DNA of 64,000 nt from Arthrobacter sp. Alg241-R88 (GTDB taxonomy: Bacteria > Actinomycetota > Actinomycetes > Actinomycetales > Micrococcaceae). Positions within the stretch are counted from its first letter, which is position 1. The number at the start of each line of letters is the position of its first letter. The stretch lies in NCBI RefSeq assembly GCF_900537115.1, contig NZ_UNRG01000005.1, positions 96,385-160,384 on the forward strand, read 5' to 3'. Below the pieces are notes generated by a model that did not search any database, was not told the DNA's origin, and worked only from the letters and a program-made list of their open reading frames with translations. This document shows positions 42,861 to 52,906 of this stretch, piece by piece. The position numbers and the translations under genes are program-made.

Positions 42861-43180
42861 CTGTTTCTCCTGAAGTCAGGCCGGCCCGGTGGGGCGGCCG
42901 TAGTTTTGGGTAGGTGTAGTACCCCTGCAGGCAGGGCCCGGCCTGATCAATCTGGCGCCTTCTTTGGTGCCAAGTGATCGCTGCTGACGCTCCTGGCCTG
43001 AGGTTCGGCCAGTCTAGGCGGGGCTTGATGGCAGTTCCAGAGCCAGCCGGGAGGGAGATCTACCCTGTTTGGGATTAGGGGTTTTAGGGACCCCATGACT
43101 TCCGTTGCGAAGCCTTGTAGTGTCGGCACCGGAAAGCAGCCACTCAGCAGCTGGCCCGATACTCACGACAGGAGCGAACC
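42861..43180. other. Divergent intergenic region
   Basis: A 320-bp gap between formaldehyde dehydrogenase (minus) and the DUF6457 gene (plus). It holds small inverted repeats, GGGTA-N7-TACCC (about 42910-42926), GGCGCC-N6-GGTGCC (42955-42972) and GGGGT-N7-ACCCC near 43079-43095, and the AGGAG ribosome site of the DUF6457 gene. No credible small gene or canonical promoter stands out, though regulation of both genes must sit here. Confidence 0.5.
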
Positions 43181-43510
43181 ATGGCAGTCAGTGACGAAGA
43201 AGCACGGGTACTGGACCAGTGGAGCAACCGGCTTGCCCAGGCGCTGCAAATTCTGGATCTGGACGTGGACAACGAGTTACTCCTTGACCTGGCCCGCCGG
43301 TCAGCGGACTCGATAATCCACCCCGCCGCCCCGGTCACCACCTTCCTGGTGGGCTATGCCGCCGGGCTGGAAGCCGGTACCGGCAGCGCAGGGACCCGGG
43401 AGGCCTCCAGCGCGGCGGTGGCCAGGGCTGCCAGCGTCGCTTTCGGGCTCTGCGACGACGGGCACGACGGCGGCCCCGCCAGCAAGGGCTGGGCCGACAC
43501 GGCGCAGTAG
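43181..43510 (+). CDS. DUF6457 protein, molybdenum-cofactor-linked
   Basis: A 109-residue protein: VLDQWSNRLAQALQILDLDVDNELLLDLARRSADSIIHPAAPVTTFLVGYAAGLEAG is the DUF6457 signature, usually found as a C-terminal extension of actinobacterial MobA or beside formate dehydrogenases. That matches its place between formaldehyde dehydrogenase and an FdhF-type enzyme, so it may help molybdopterin insertion. AGGAG lies six bases before the ATG. Its last codons and stop are repeated four times in tandem (43493-43564). Convergent with the FdhF-type gene. Confidence 0.78.
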   Translation: MAVSDEEARVLDQWSNRLAQALQILDLDVDNELLLDLARRSADSIIHPAAPVTTFLVGYAAGLEAGTGSAGTREASSAAVARAASVAFGLCDDGHDGGPASKGWADTAQ

Positions 43511-43564
43511 GCGGACACAGCCCAGTAGACAGACACCGCGAAGTAGCTAGGCACAGAGCAGTAG
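43493..43564 (+). repeat. 18-bp tandem repeat, four copies, each ending in the TAG stop
   Basis: Units 43493-43510, 43511-43528, 43529-43546 and 43547-43564 share the pattern GCnGACACnGCnCAGTAG. Copy 1 is the end of the DUF6457 gene (residues ADTAQ and stop); copies 2-4 repeat the coding tail in the same frame, each with a TAG. The next base starts the complement of the fdhF-type stop codon, so the array fills the whole convergent gap. Confidence 0.85.
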
Positions 43565-45892
43565 CTATCCCGCCGCCGTCGGCTCCTCTTCAAGTACCGG
43601 AACGGGTTCCAGCCGGACGATCACGGCCTTGGATACCGGCGTTTGGCTGCCCTCGGCCACGCTCTCCAGCGGCACCAGGACATTCGCCTCAGGGTAGTAG
43701 GCAGCCGCGCAGCCGCGCGCGGACGGGTAGGACACCACCCGGTAGTTGCGAAGGACCCGCTCCACGTTGTCCGGGTATACACCGCGGACGTCTACGTGCT
43801 GCCCGTCCTCAAGCCCCAGCTCCACCAGGTCCGCAGGGTTCACAAACACCACCTCGCGGCCCTTCTTGATGCCCCGGTAGCGGTCGTTGTGGCCGTAGAT
43901 GGTGGTGTTGAACTGGTCGTGCGAGCGCATGCTCTGCAGGATCAGCGTGCCCGCGGGCCGTTCCACGTGCTCAAGTTCGTTCACCGTGAGCATGGCCTTG
44001 CCGGTGGGGGTGTTGAACGTGCGTGAGTCGCGGGGCCCGTTGGGCAGGACGAAGCCGCCCTCCTGCCGGATCTTCCGGTTGTAGTCCTCGCAGCCCACCA
44101 CCACGTGGGAGATGTGCTCCCGGATCAGGTCGTAGTTCTTCTCGAAGCCGGCCCAGTCGGCCGCAACCCGGTCCCCGAGCACCCGCTGTGCCAGCCGGCA
44201 GACGATGGCCACCTCGGAGAGCAGCCCCGGCGCCACCGGCTCCACCGTGCCGTGGGAGGCGTGAACGGCGCACACTGTGTCCTCCACCGAGACGAACTGC
44301 GGACCGGACTCCTGCCGGTCGATCTCAGTGCGCCCGAGGGTTGGCAGGATCAAGGCCGCGGCGCCGGTAACGGCGTGGGAGTGGTTGAGCTTGGTGGAGA
44401 TCTGGACTGAAAGCTCGGTGTTTTCCATCGCCGCTTCCGCCGCATGGGTGTCCGACATGGCGCCCACGAAGTTACCGCCCAGGGCGATGAACACCTTGAT
44501 GCCGCCGTCGCGCATCTGGCGGATGGTTTCCACCGCGTCCGCGCCGTGTTCCCGCGGCGGTTCGAAGCTGAATTCCTTGCCCAGCGCGTCCAGGAACGCC
44601 GGCGGCATCTGCTCCCAGATGCCCATGGTGCGGTCCCCCTGGACGTTGCTGTGGCCGCGGATGGGTGAGGCGCCGGCACCGGGTTTGCCGATGTTCCCGC
44701 GGAGCAGCAGCAGGTTGATCATCTCTTTGATGGTGGCCACAGCTTTTTTGTGCTGGGTAATGCCCATGGCCCAGGTGATGATCACCTTTTCCGCCCGCAG
44801 GTAGCGGTCAGCCAGTTCGTCGATCTCCTCGGAGCGCAGCCCGGTGGCCTCAAGGACGGCTGCTTCATCCAGCGTGGCAAGGTGCGCCCGAAGTTCCTCG
44901 AGCCCGAGGCAGTGTTCCTCGAGGAAGGCGTGGTCCAGCACCGTCCCCGGCGCAGCGGCCTCGGCATCCAGGACCCGTTTGGATACGGCCTGCAGCAGCG
45001 CCATGTCCCCGCCAATCCGGATCTGGAGGAACTGGTCAGCCAGGTCGGTACCGCGGCCGATGATTCCCTTCACCCGCTGCGGGTTCTTGTAGCGCATCAG
45101 CCCCGCCTCGGGCAGCGGATTGACGGCCACGATGCTGGCCCCCGCTTCTTTGGCTTCTTCCAGCGCGGTGAGCATCCGTGGATGGTTGGTGCCGGGGTTC
45201 TGGCCCATGATGATGATCAGGTCGGCTTTGGCGTAGTCGTTATAGGAAACCGTTGCCTTGCCCACGCCAATGGTCTGGCCCATGGCCCAGCCGGAGGACT
45301 CGTGGCACATATTGGAGCAGTCCGGCAGGTTGTTGGTGCCGTACCCGCGGATGAACAGCTGGTACAGGAAGGCAGCCTCGTTGGAGGTCCGGCCGCTCGT
45401 GTAAAACGCTGCCTGGTCAGGGCTCGGCAAAGACTTCAGTTTGTCCGCAATGATGCTTAACGCTTCATTCCAGCTGACGGGCTTGTAATGGTCCTCGCCC
45501 GCGGCTTTGTACACGGGTTCGGTGAGCCGGCCCTGCATGCCCAGCCAGTACTCGGACCGCTCCCTGAGCTCGCTGACCGGATGCTCCGCCCAGAACTCCG
45601 AGCTGACCACCACCGGGGTGGCTTCCCAGGTGACTGCCTTGGCACCGTTCTCACAGAATTCGAACGTCTTGCGGTGGCCCGGGTCCGGCCACGCACAGCT
45701 CATGCAGTCGAAGCCGTCCTTCTGGTTCAGCGCCAGCAGGGTTTTCCGCGTCCTGTCCACGCCCATGTGCTTCAGCGCAGGCTGCATCGAGTAGTAGACG
45801 CCGGGCACTCCGGCGGCCCAGGACTTGGGGTGTCCGGTCACCTCAAGCTCGGACTCGTCGGCTTCTTCGACCTTCGGGTTTTCGCGCGTCAC
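43565..45892 (-). CDS. FdhF/YdeP-family molybdopterin oxidoreductase (formate-dehydrogenase-like)
   Basis: A 775-residue molybdopterin-dinucleotide enzyme. The N-terminal [20 protein letters not shown] cysteine region is that of YdeP-type proteins. [40 protein letters not shown] and [13 protein letters not shown] are cofactor-binding blocks. The C-terminal domain has [26 protein letters not shown]. It may oxidise formate, linking to the adjacent formaldehyde dehydrogenase, but some YdeP relatives serve acid resistance. A GTG at 45890-45892 with AAGGAG eight bases upstream is preferred to the ATG 30 bases earlier. Confidence 0.85.
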   Translation of the reverse strand: MTRENPKVEEADESELEVTGHPKSWAAGVPGVYYSMQPALKHMGVDRTRKTLLALNQKDGFDCMSCAWPDPGHRKTFEFCENGAKAVTWEATPVVVSSEFWAEHPVSELRERSEYWLGMQGRLTEPVYKAAGEDHYKPVSWNEALSIIADKLKSLPSPDQAAFYTSGRTSNEAAFLYQLFIRGYGTNNLPDCSNMCHESSGWAMGQTIGVGKATVSYNDYAKADLIIIMGQNPGTNHPRMLTALEEAKEAGASIVAVNPLPEAGLMRYKNPQRVKGIIGRGTDLADQFLQIRIGGDMALLQAVSKRVLDAEAAAPGTVLDHAFLEEHCLGLEELRAHLATLDEAAVLEATGLRSEEIDELADRYLRAEKVIITWAMGITQHKKAVATIKEMINLLLLRGNIGKPGAGASPIRGHSNVQGDRTMGIWEQMPPAFLDALGKEFSFEPPREHGADAVETIRQMRDGGIKVFIALGGNFVGAMSDTHAAEAAMENTELSVQISTKLNHSHAVTGAAALILPTLGRTEIDRQESGPQFVSVEDTVCAVHASHGTVEPVAPGLLSEVAIVCRLAQRVLGDRVAADWAGFEKNYDLIREHISHVVVGCEDYNRKIRQEGGFVLPNGPRDSRTFNTPTGKAMLTVNELEHVERPAGTLILQSMRSHDQFNTTIYGHNDRYRGIKKGREVVFVNPADLVELGLEDGQHVDVRGVYPDNVERVLRNYRVVSYPSARGCAAAYYPEANVLVPLESVAEGSQTPVSKAVIVRLEPVPVLEEEPTAAG

Positions 45893-46146
45893 GCTGCACA
45901 CTCCTTGCTTGTCCTGGCCCAAAACTTCACAGCTTCTGCCGGCGGACCAGTTCCTTCCACAGTTGTTCAGGGTGGCTGGGAAGTCAAGGATGGGGCGCCC
46001 CGTATGTGGACAACGGGAAAGAACCGGAGTGCGGGCTTGTCCACGTGGCAGATGGACCAGGACGACGCCGGTCCCGGCCCGCGCTAGGCTTGATACCTCG
46101 GCTGAAGCAAGCGGCCGCAGGACCCACTGTGCGGAGCCGCTCCCAA

Positions 46147-47862
46147 ATGTCCGACGATCTTGCCCTCAGCGCCCTTGCGGCGTCCTCCTTTTCCCTGCCC
46201 CACCTGCGCGACGGCCAGCTGGACGGAATCCGCGCCCTCGTTGAAGGCCGCGATGTCCTGGCCGTGATGCCCACCGGCTACGGGAAATCCGCCATCTACC
46301 AAGTGGCCGCCCGGCACCTTCACAACACAACGGGACACCCCGCCGTCGTGGTTTCCCCGCTCATTGCCCTGCAGGAGGACCAGCTGGACGGGCTGGCCGA
46401 CGAGCTGGGCGACGGGGCCGCCGTCGCCGTCAATTCCGCCCGCAGCGATGGCGAGGTGGAGGCCGCCTGGCAGGCGGCTGAGGCGGGCGAAGCCACTTTC
46501 CTGTTCCTCGCGCCCGAGCAGCTGGCCAAACAGGAAACGGTGGACCGCATCGCCAAACTGGGCATCTCCATGTTCGTGGTGGACGAAGCCCACTGTGTTT
46601 CCTCATGGGGCCACGACTTCCGGCCCGACTACCTCAACCTCGGCAACGTCCGTGAACGGCTGGGCAACCCGCCCGTGGCTGCCCTGACCGCCACTGCCTC
46701 GCCTCCTGTGCGGGACGAGATCGCGGAGCGGCTGGGCATGAAGGACCCGCTGGTCCTGGTCCACGGCTTCGACCGGCCAAATATCTCCCTCGATGTGGTC
46801 CGCCACCAGGAGGACAAGGGCAAGCGCAAGGCCGTGCTGGAGCAGGTTGCGGCGCTGGCCCGGGGCGACGGACAGGGGCTGCTGTACGCCGCCACCCGCA
46901 AGGACACAGAGAAGTACGCCGCGAAGCTCGACAAGGAAGGGCTGCGTGCGGAGGCGTACCACGCGGGCCGATCCGCAGGAGACCGCGAACGCATCCATGA
47001 GCAGTTCCTGGACGACCAGCTGGACGTCGTGGTCGCCACAACCGCCTTCGGTATGGGCATTGATAAACCCAACGTGCGGTTCGTGGTCCACGCGGACATC
47101 CCTGAGTCCTTGGACGCGTACTACCAGGAGATCGGCAGGGCGGGCCGTGACGGTGACCCCGCTTCCGCGGTGCTGCACTACCGTGCCGAGGACCTTGGAC
47201 TGCGCAAGTTCTTCGGCACCCACTCCCCCGATCCGGACTCGCTGCTGGCGGTGTTGAAAGTCCTCAAGTCTGCAGGCGGACCCGCGCCGAAAACCTCCCT
47301 GGCGGAGCTCACCGGCTTCCCCGTCCGGCGCATCACCGGACTGGTTAACCAACTGGAGGAGACCGGCGCGGTCACCACCGGCAAGCGCGGCATCCGCCTC
47401 ACCTCCAAGGCCAAACTGCCCTCCCTGGTGGACCGCGCCGTCGAGCTTGCCGAGGCCAGACAGCGGGTGGACCAGTCGCGGCTCACCATGATGCGCGCCT
47501 ACGCGGAGACGGACAGCTGCCGGCGGCAGTTCCTGCTGGGCTACTTCGGCGAGGACCTGCCGGAACCGTGCGGCAACTGCGACGCCTGCGCGGATGCTGC
47601 CAGCCGTGCGGATGCTCCTGCCCATGCTCCTGCCTCGGGAACAGGGAGTCACGACGACGGCGGCCCGGAGTCCGCGGAACAGGCGGCACCAGGTGCGGGG
47701 GACCCGTTCCCGCTCCAGTCCTCTGTAGTCCACAAGGAGTGGGGTCCGGGGCTGGTGATGCGGCATGAGGACGACGTCATCACCGTCCTTTTCGAGCAGG
47801 AGGGATACAAGACCCTGTCCCGTACCGCCGTCGTGGAGCACGAACTCCTGAAGCCCGCTTAG
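46147..47862 (+). CDS. RecQ-family ATP-dependent DNA helicase
   Basis: A 571-residue superfamily 2 helicase. Motif I MPTGYGKS is at 41-48, DEAH at 146-149 ([20 protein letters not shown]), motif III ALTATAS, motif [16 protein letters not shown], and a zinc site in [25 protein letters not shown]. No HRDC domain is evident; instead the last 50 residues ([20 protein letters not shown], then [13 protein letters not shown]) form a small SH3/Tudor-like module as in PcrA tails. It unwinds forked DNA in repair. The ATG at 46147 begins the RecQ homology; the frame extends upstream without sense. Confidence 0.9.
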   Translation: MSDDLALSALAASSFSLPHLRDGQLDGIRALVEGRDVLAVMPTGYGKSAIYQVAARHLHNTTGHPAVVVSPLIALQEDQLDGLADELGDGAAVAVNSARSDGEVEAAWQAAEAGEATFLFLAPEQLAKQETVDRIAKLGISMFVVDEAHCVSSWGHDFRPDYLNLGNVRERLGNPPVAALTATASPPVRDEIAERLGMKDPLVLVHGFDRPNISLDVVRHQEDKGKRKAVLEQVAALARGDGQGLLYAATRKDTEKYAAKLDKEGLRAEAYHAGRSAGDRERIHEQFLDDQLDVVVATTAFGMGIDKPNVRFVVHADIPESLDAYYQEIGRAGRDGDPASAVLHYRAEDLGLRKFFGTHSPDPDSLLAVLKVLKSAGGPAPKTSLAELTGFPVRRITGLVNQLEETGAVTTGKRGIRLTSKAKLPSLVDRAVELAEARQRVDQSRLTMMRAYAETDSCRRQFLLGYFGEDLPEPCGNCDACADAASRADAPAHAPASGTGSHDDGGPESAEQAAPGAGDPFPLQSSVVHKEWGPGLVMRHEDDVITVLFEQEGYKTLSRTAVVEHELLKPA

Positions 47863-47914
47863 GTGCTGCCGGCTTAGGTACGCTGGAAGGACACCCCGAC
47901 GAAAGGCCCGCCGC

Positions 47915-49114
47915 GTGGAAGTACCTTCTTATGTCTGGACCCTGACCATTGCCGGAATTGTTGGCCTGCTGGCCTTCGACTTCTTTTTCCACGTGCGGAA
48001 GGCCCACACGCCGTCGCTCAAGGAATCCGCCACCTGGTCCGCCATCTATGTGGGTATCGCGCTGCTGTTCGGGCTGGGTGTGCTGGTTTTCGGCGGGCCC
48101 ACCATGGGCACGGAGTACTTCGCCGGATACGTGACGGAGAAGGCACTGTCCATCGACAACCTGTTTGTGTTCCTCATCATCATGGCCAGCTTCAAGGTGC
48201 CGCGTGCGGACCAGCAGAAGGTACTGCTGTTCGGCATCGTCTTCTCGCTGATCGCCCGCACCGCGTTCATCTTTTTGGGCGCCGCGCTGATCAACAGCTT
48301 CGCCTGGGTGTTCTACATCTTCGGGCTCATCCTGCTCGTCACCGCCGGCAACCTGCTCCGTCCCAACGCCCACGACGACGAGTCCGAAGGCCTGGTGGTC
48401 CGACTCGCCAAGAAGTTCCTTCCGGCCTCGGAACACTACGACGGCGACAAGCTGTTCACCATGGAGAACGGCAAGCGCGTCCTCACGCCAATGCTGCTGG
48501 TAATGGTGGCCATCGGTGGCACCGACATTCTTTTTGCCCTTGATTCCATTCCCGCGATCTTCGGCCTGACCCAGAACGTGTTTATCGTCTTCACGGCCAC
48601 CGCTTTCTCCCTGATGGGCCTGCGGCAGCTGTTCTTCCTGATCGACGGCCTGCTGGACCGGCTGATCTTCCTCTCCTATGGCCTGGCAGCAATCCTTGGC
48701 TTCATCGGCGTGAAGCTCATCCTGCACGCCCTCCACGAGAACACGCTTCCGTTCATCAACGACGGCCAACACGTCAACGTGGTGGAAGTCAGCACCCAGG
48801 TCTCCCTGAGCGTGATCCTCGGCGTCCTGGTGGTCACGGTCCTGGCCTCCATCTTCAGCCCCAAGGGCAAGGCCAAGAACGCTGTGTCCGGCGCGAAGCG
48901 CCACGCCAACGAGTACCTGGACCTCAACTACGAGACGGACATGGTGGAGCGGGACAAGATCTTCGCAAAGATGTGCCGGGAAGAGGACCAGATCCGCAGC
49001 CTTCCCGAGAAGTACAAGAAGCTCATCCGCAATGAGACCGAGTTCCTGGACCTGCTGCGGAAGGCCCACATCGAGCACGACAAAGCCCAGGTGCGCGCGG
49101 ACGCAAAGGGCTGA
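47915..49114 (+). CDS. TerC-family integral membrane protein
   Basis: A 399-residue TerC/Alx protein with nine or so helices. Family motifs: AFDFFFHVRKAHTPSLKESATWSAIYV, YVTEKALSIDNLFVFLIIM, MVAIGGTDILFALDSIPAIFGLTQ and GLRQLFFLIDGLLDRLIFLSYGLA, with the acidic membrane residues believed to handle metal ions (manganese in related Alx/MntP-linked proteins). A long charged tail follows. The start is GTG at 47915 with GAAAGG eight bases upstream. Only 52 bp separate it from RecQ, too short for a manganese riboswitch. Tellurite resistance, implied by the name, is not established for such proteins. Confidence 0.92.
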   Translation: MEVPSYVWTLTIAGIVGLLAFDFFFHVRKAHTPSLKESATWSAIYVGIALLFGLGVLVFGGPTMGTEYFAGYVTEKALSIDNLFVFLIIMASFKVPRADQQKVLLFGIVFSLIARTAFIFLGAALINSFAWVFYIFGLILLVTAGNLLRPNAHDDESEGLVVRLAKKFLPASEHYDGDKLFTMENGKRVLTPMLLVMVAIGGTDILFALDSIPAIFGLTQNVFIVFTATAFSLMGLRQLFFLIDGLLDRLIFLSYGLAAILGFIGVKLILHALHENTLPFINDGQHVNVVEVSTQVSLSVILGVLVVTVLASIFSPKGKAKNAVSGAKRHANEYLDLNYETDMVERDKIFAKMCREEDQIRSLPEKYKKLIRNETEFLDLLRKAHIEHDKAQVRADAKG

Positions 49115-49214
49115 CCCGGCCGTATTGTCAGGGCCCCTTGCTAGGTTGGAGTCATAGCCCGGGGAACCTTCCTTAGGCTTATGATCACAGCCCGGCTGTC
49201 GATGGGGAGGCCCC

Positions 49215-52200
49215 GTGTTTTTGCTCGAAGCTGCAGAGGCCGGCGCGCCGCCGGACCTGGTGTTTTCCGCCAGCGACCTGGTGTCGGCCAGCGAATGTGA
49301 GTACCGCACGCTCCGGATCCTGGACGAAAAGCTGGGCCGCACGCCTAAGGCGGAATTTGCGGCTGACGAGATGCAGGTCCGTGCCGGCGAGCTTGGTGAC
49401 AGGCACGAGCAAACCGTCCTGGCCAGCCTGATCGCCAAGTACGGAGAATGGGATGCCAGCCGGGCTGCGGGCGTTTACTCCCTGGAGCGAGGGCAGAACC
49501 TACGCGGGGACCTGCAGGCAAAGCACGCCGAAACGGAGCTCGCCCTCCGCTCCGGGGCCGACGTCGTTTTCCAGGCCACCTTCTTCGACGGCGAATTCCT
49601 CGGGTACGCGGACTTCCTCGTCAACGAAGCCGCCGGCACCGGCAGCCCGGGGCGTTATGAAGTCTGGGACACCAAGCTGGCCCGGCACGCCAAAGTGGGC
49701 GCCCTGCTGCAGCTGGCGGCGTACGGGGACCAGCTTCTTGGGATGGGACTCGAGCCCTCCCCAACAGTCACCCTGGTGCTCGGCACCCGCGTGGGCGACG
49801 ACTGGCTCCGCAGCAGCCACTCCCTTCCGGACTTGCTGCCTGTTTTCCGGGAACGGCGACGCCGGTTCCGCGAGTTGACGGGCAGGCACCGGGCCACCGA
49901 TGCCGCCGTGCAGTGGCAGCAGCGGGGAATCGTCCACTGCGGCCGGTGCGACTACTGCGCCGAGCAGGTGCAGGTCCACCGGGACCTGCTGATGGTGGCC
50001 GGGATGTCCGTGGTGCAGCGCAGGAAGCTGAATGCTGTAGGCATCCATACCATCGACCAATTGGCGGCCATGCCCGCCGAGGAAGCCAGAAATTCGGTGG
50101 TCCGGCTGCGGGCACAGGCCCGGATGCAGCTGGGCCTGGACGCCCCGACCGGATCCCGGACCTTCACGAAGGACGGCCAGCCGCATACGGTCTCGTTCAC
50201 GGTGCTGCCCGAGAACACCATCGGGCCCCTTCCCGATCCCAGCCCTGGCGATATCTTTTTCGACTTCGAGGGCGACCCCCTCTGGCAGGACCCTGCCACC
50301 GGAGCTTGGGGCATTGAATACCTGTTCGGAGTCATTGAGGCTCCGGTTCCGGGCAATCCCGGCAGCCCTGTTTTCCGCCCCTTCTGGGCCCACTCCCGCT
50401 CTGAGGAGCGGCGCGCCTTCCTGGACTTCCTGGAATACGTGGAGGAACGGCGGGCACGCTACCCGGACATGCACGTCTACCACTACGCCGCCTACGAAAA
50501 GACGGCGCTCCGGAACCTCTCCCTTGCCCACCAGGCCGGCGAGGACACTGTGGACGCCTGGCTCCGGGAAGGCCTGCTCGTGGACCTTTACGCCACGGTC
50601 CGGCAGTCCCTGCGCATTTCCGAAGCGTCGTACTCCATCAAAAAACTCGAACCGCTGTACATGGGGAGCAATCTGCGCTCCGGGGACGTCAAGGACGCCG
50701 GGGCCTCCGTCGTCGCCTACGCCGCTTACTGTGCAACCCGGGATGCGGGGAACGACGCAGAGGCGGAAAAGATCCTCACCTCGATCTCGGACTACAACCA
50801 GTACGACTGCCTTTCCACACTCCGGCTGCGGGATTGGCTCCTGGAGGTTGCCGGGCAGCCGGCTCCGGGTGCAGCCCCGGAAGCAGAAGAAGTGGGACGA
50901 CGCCCCGAGGCCGCACCGGCGGAACGCCCGGCGGCCGCGGAAGAAATTGCCGAGGAGTCCAGGCTGCGCGAATATCTCGCCGGGCTGCCGGACAACCGCC
51001 CCTGGACGGACGACGAACGCGCCATCGCCATGGTGGCCGCCGCTACTGGATATCACCGCCGCGAACGCAAGCAGTTCTGGTGGCAGCACTTCGACCGGGT
51101 GGAAGCGCCGATCGAGAACTGGTCCGACCAGCGGAACGTGTTTGTGGTGTCTTCGGCGGAAGTGACGTCCGACTGGGCCCTTGCCAAGCCCCGGGAACGG
51201 ATGCGTACCCGGATACTGCGGCTTCATGGCACCATGACGGAGGGATCGGATTTTCGAGCGGACTCCAGCTGGTGCCGGCTCTATGATGCACCGCCGCCGG
51301 ACGGCATGGCCGATCCCGACGCCGCTCCCGGCACCCGGGCGTTCACCTTCGGGACCAGGATCAGCGAGGTTGGGCCGGCACCGGACAACCCTGAGCACAC
51401 AATCATCACCATCGCCGAGCGTGAGTCCGGCAAGGTTGCCGCCTACCCGCACCTTCCCGTTGCCCTCACGGAGGACCAACCCCTGGCCACCGCCAGCATC
51501 GAAGCTGCCATCGCGGAAATCGCCGGCTGCGTCGGCGCTTCCGTGCCGCACCTGCCTGCCCAGCCGGGACTGGACATCCTGCGGAAACAGCCCCCTCGTT
51601 TCCGCACCCTCCAGCGGCCAGTCGAGGTCACGCACGGGCCGGACTGTTCCGCCGATTACGCCGCCGCGATCACCGATTCCGTCCGGGACCTCGACCGTTC
51701 CTACCTTGCCGTCCAGGGACCGCCCGGGACGGGAAAGACGTACGTCGGTGCCCACGTCATCGGCCGGCTCATTAGTGAAGGCTGGAAGATCGGGGTTGTA
51801 GGCCAGTCGCATAACGTGGTCGAAAACCTGCTCTGCTGCGCCATCAAAACCGGCGGCGTGGATCCGGCTCTGGTGGCCAAGAAGCTTGCGTCGCCGCACG
51901 ACGTTCCATGGAAGTCGTCCGCAGATGGTGACGTCGCCAGGCTGTTGGCTTCTCCCGGCGGCTGCCTCGTAGGCGGCACCGCCTGGACCATGACGGGCAA
52001 GGAAGTTCCTGCCGGCTCCCTGGATCTGCTGGTCATTGACGAGGCGGGGCAGTTCTCACTTGCCAACACGCTGGCTGTCTCCCGCGCGGCCAAACGGCTC
52101 CTCCTGCTCGGCGATCCGCAGCAGCTGCCGCAGGTCTCGCAGGGCGCGCACCCGGAGCCGGTGGACGAATCGGCTTTGGGCTGGCTCGCCGCAGGGCACG

Positions 52201-52832
52201 CCACCCTACCTGCCAACCTTGGTTATTTCCTGGCCGACAGCTGGCGGATGCACCCGGATTTGTGCCGTGCAGTCTCCCGGTTGAGCTACGACGGGAAACT
52301 CCACGCCGCCCCTGCGGCTTCGCAGCGCCAACTTGAGGGACTGCCTGCAGGGGTTGAGACTGTCTTCGTCAACCACACTGGCAACACCACCGCGTCGAAG
52401 GAGGAAGCCGCCGAGGTGGTGCGCCAGGCGCGGCGGCATCTTGGGCTGAAGTGGACTCCCGGTGCGGATGCAGAGTCACGGCCGCTTGGACAGGAAGACC
52501 TCTTGGTGGTGGCCGCGTACAACGCGCAGGTCCACCTGATCCGGAAATTCCTCGAAGAGGAAGGCCTGACCGGGGTCCGGGTGGGGACAGTGGACAAGTT
52601 CCAGGGCCAGGAGGCACCGGTGGTGCTGGTTTCGATGGCGTGTTCGGCCGTCAGCGAGGCGCCCCGCGGGGCGGAGTTCCTGCTGAACAGGAACCGGATC
52701 AACGTGGCGGCATCGCGCGGGCAGTGGCGGGCTGTCATCATCCGCTCCCCCGGACTCACCAGCTACATGCCGCACCGGCCCGCCGCGTTGGAGGAGCTCG
52801 GTGCCTTCATCGGTCTCAGCCCGCGGGAGTGA
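49215..52832 (+). CDS. TM0106-like RecB nuclease / DEDD nuclease / SF1 helicase fusion (1205 aa)
   Basis: A large three-part nucleic-acid enzyme. Residues about 15-240 are a RecB-type nuclease (YADFLVN, VWDTKLARHAK with the D-x-K core) followed by a four-Cys cluster VHCGRCDYCAEQ. A short helix-hairpin region (VGIHTIDQLAAMP) leads to an RNase H/DEDD-like domain starting DIFFDFEGDP near 346. From about 820 a Upf1-like SF1 helicase follows: QGPPGTGKT near 834, IDEAGQ near 942, GDPQQLPQ, VDKFQGQE near 1126, and NVAASRGQ. Biological role is unknown; DNA repair or phage defence is possible. GTG 49215 has GGAGG four bases upstream. Confidence 0.88.
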   Translation: MFLLEAAEAGAPPDLVFSASDLVSASECEYRTLRILDEKLGRTPKAEFAADEMQVRAGELGDRHEQTVLASLIAKYGEWDASRAAGVYSLERGQNLRGDLQAKHAETELALRSGADVVFQATFFDGEFLGYADFLVNEAAGTGSPGRYEVWDTKLARHAKVGALLQLAAYGDQLLGMGLEPSPTVTLVLGTRVGDDWLRSSHSLPDLLPVFRERRRRFRELTGRHRATDAAVQWQQRGIVHCGRCDYCAEQVQVHRDLLMVAGMSVVQRRKLNAVGIHTIDQLAAMPAEEARNSVVRLRAQARMQLGLDAPTGSRTFTKDGQPHTVSFTVLPENTIGPLPDPSPGDIFFDFEGDPLWQDPATGAWGIEYLFGVIEAPVPGNPGSPVFRPFWAHSRSEERRAFLDFLEYVEERRARYPDMHVYHYAAYEKTALRNLSLAHQAGEDTVDAWLREGLLVDLYATVRQSLRISEASYSIKKLEPLYMGSNLRSGDVKDAGASVVAYAAYCATRDAGNDAEAEKILTSISDYNQYDCLSTLRLRDWLLEVAGQPAPGAAPEAEEVGRRPEAAPAERPAAAEEIAEESRLREYLAGLPDNRPWTDDERAIAMVAAATGYHRRERKQFWWQHFDRVEAPIENWSDQRNVFVVSSAEVTSDWALAKPRERMRTRILRLHGTMTEGSDFRADSSWCRLYDAPPPDGMADPDAAPGTRAFTFGTRISEVGPAPDNPEHTIITIAERESGKVAAYPHLPVALTEDQPLATASIEAAIAEIAGCVGASVPHLPAQPGLDILRKQPPRFRTLQRPVEVTHGPDCSADYAAAITDSVRDLDRSYLAVQGPPGTGKTYVGAHVIGRLISEGWKIGVVGQSHNVVENLLCCAIKTGGVDPALVAKKLASPHDVPWKSSADGDVARLLASPGGCLVGGTAWTMTGKEVPAGSLDLLVIDEAGQFSLANTLAVSRAAKRLLLLGDPQQLPQVSQGAHPEPVDESALGWLAAGHATLPANLGYFLADSWRMHPDLCRAVSRLSYDGKLHAAPAASQRQLEGLPAGVETVFVNHTGNTTASKEEAAEVVRQARRHLGLKWTPGADAESRPLGQEDLLVVAAYNAQVHLIRKFLEEEGLTGVRVGTVDKFQGQEAPVVLVSMACSAVSEAPRGAEFLLNRNRINVAASRGQWRAVIIRSPGLTSYMPHRPAALEELGAFIGLSPRE

Positions 52833-52906
52833 GGGGGCCTCGGGTTGAGGGGGGCCGCGGTTTGAGGCAAATGCCGCGAGCGACTGCCAAGCCTGCAGGT
52901 GGCCGC

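Noticed and set aside
43354..43593. Minus-strand 79-codon frame with a six-residue repeat (YFAVSV-like)
   Set aside because: Its repeat is only the antisense reading of the 18-bp stop-codon array; it overlaps two real convergent genes.
47863..47914. Possible yybP-ykoY manganese riboswitch before terC
   Set aside because: Only 52 bp separate recQ from terC, too short for the motif, and no matching stems were seen.
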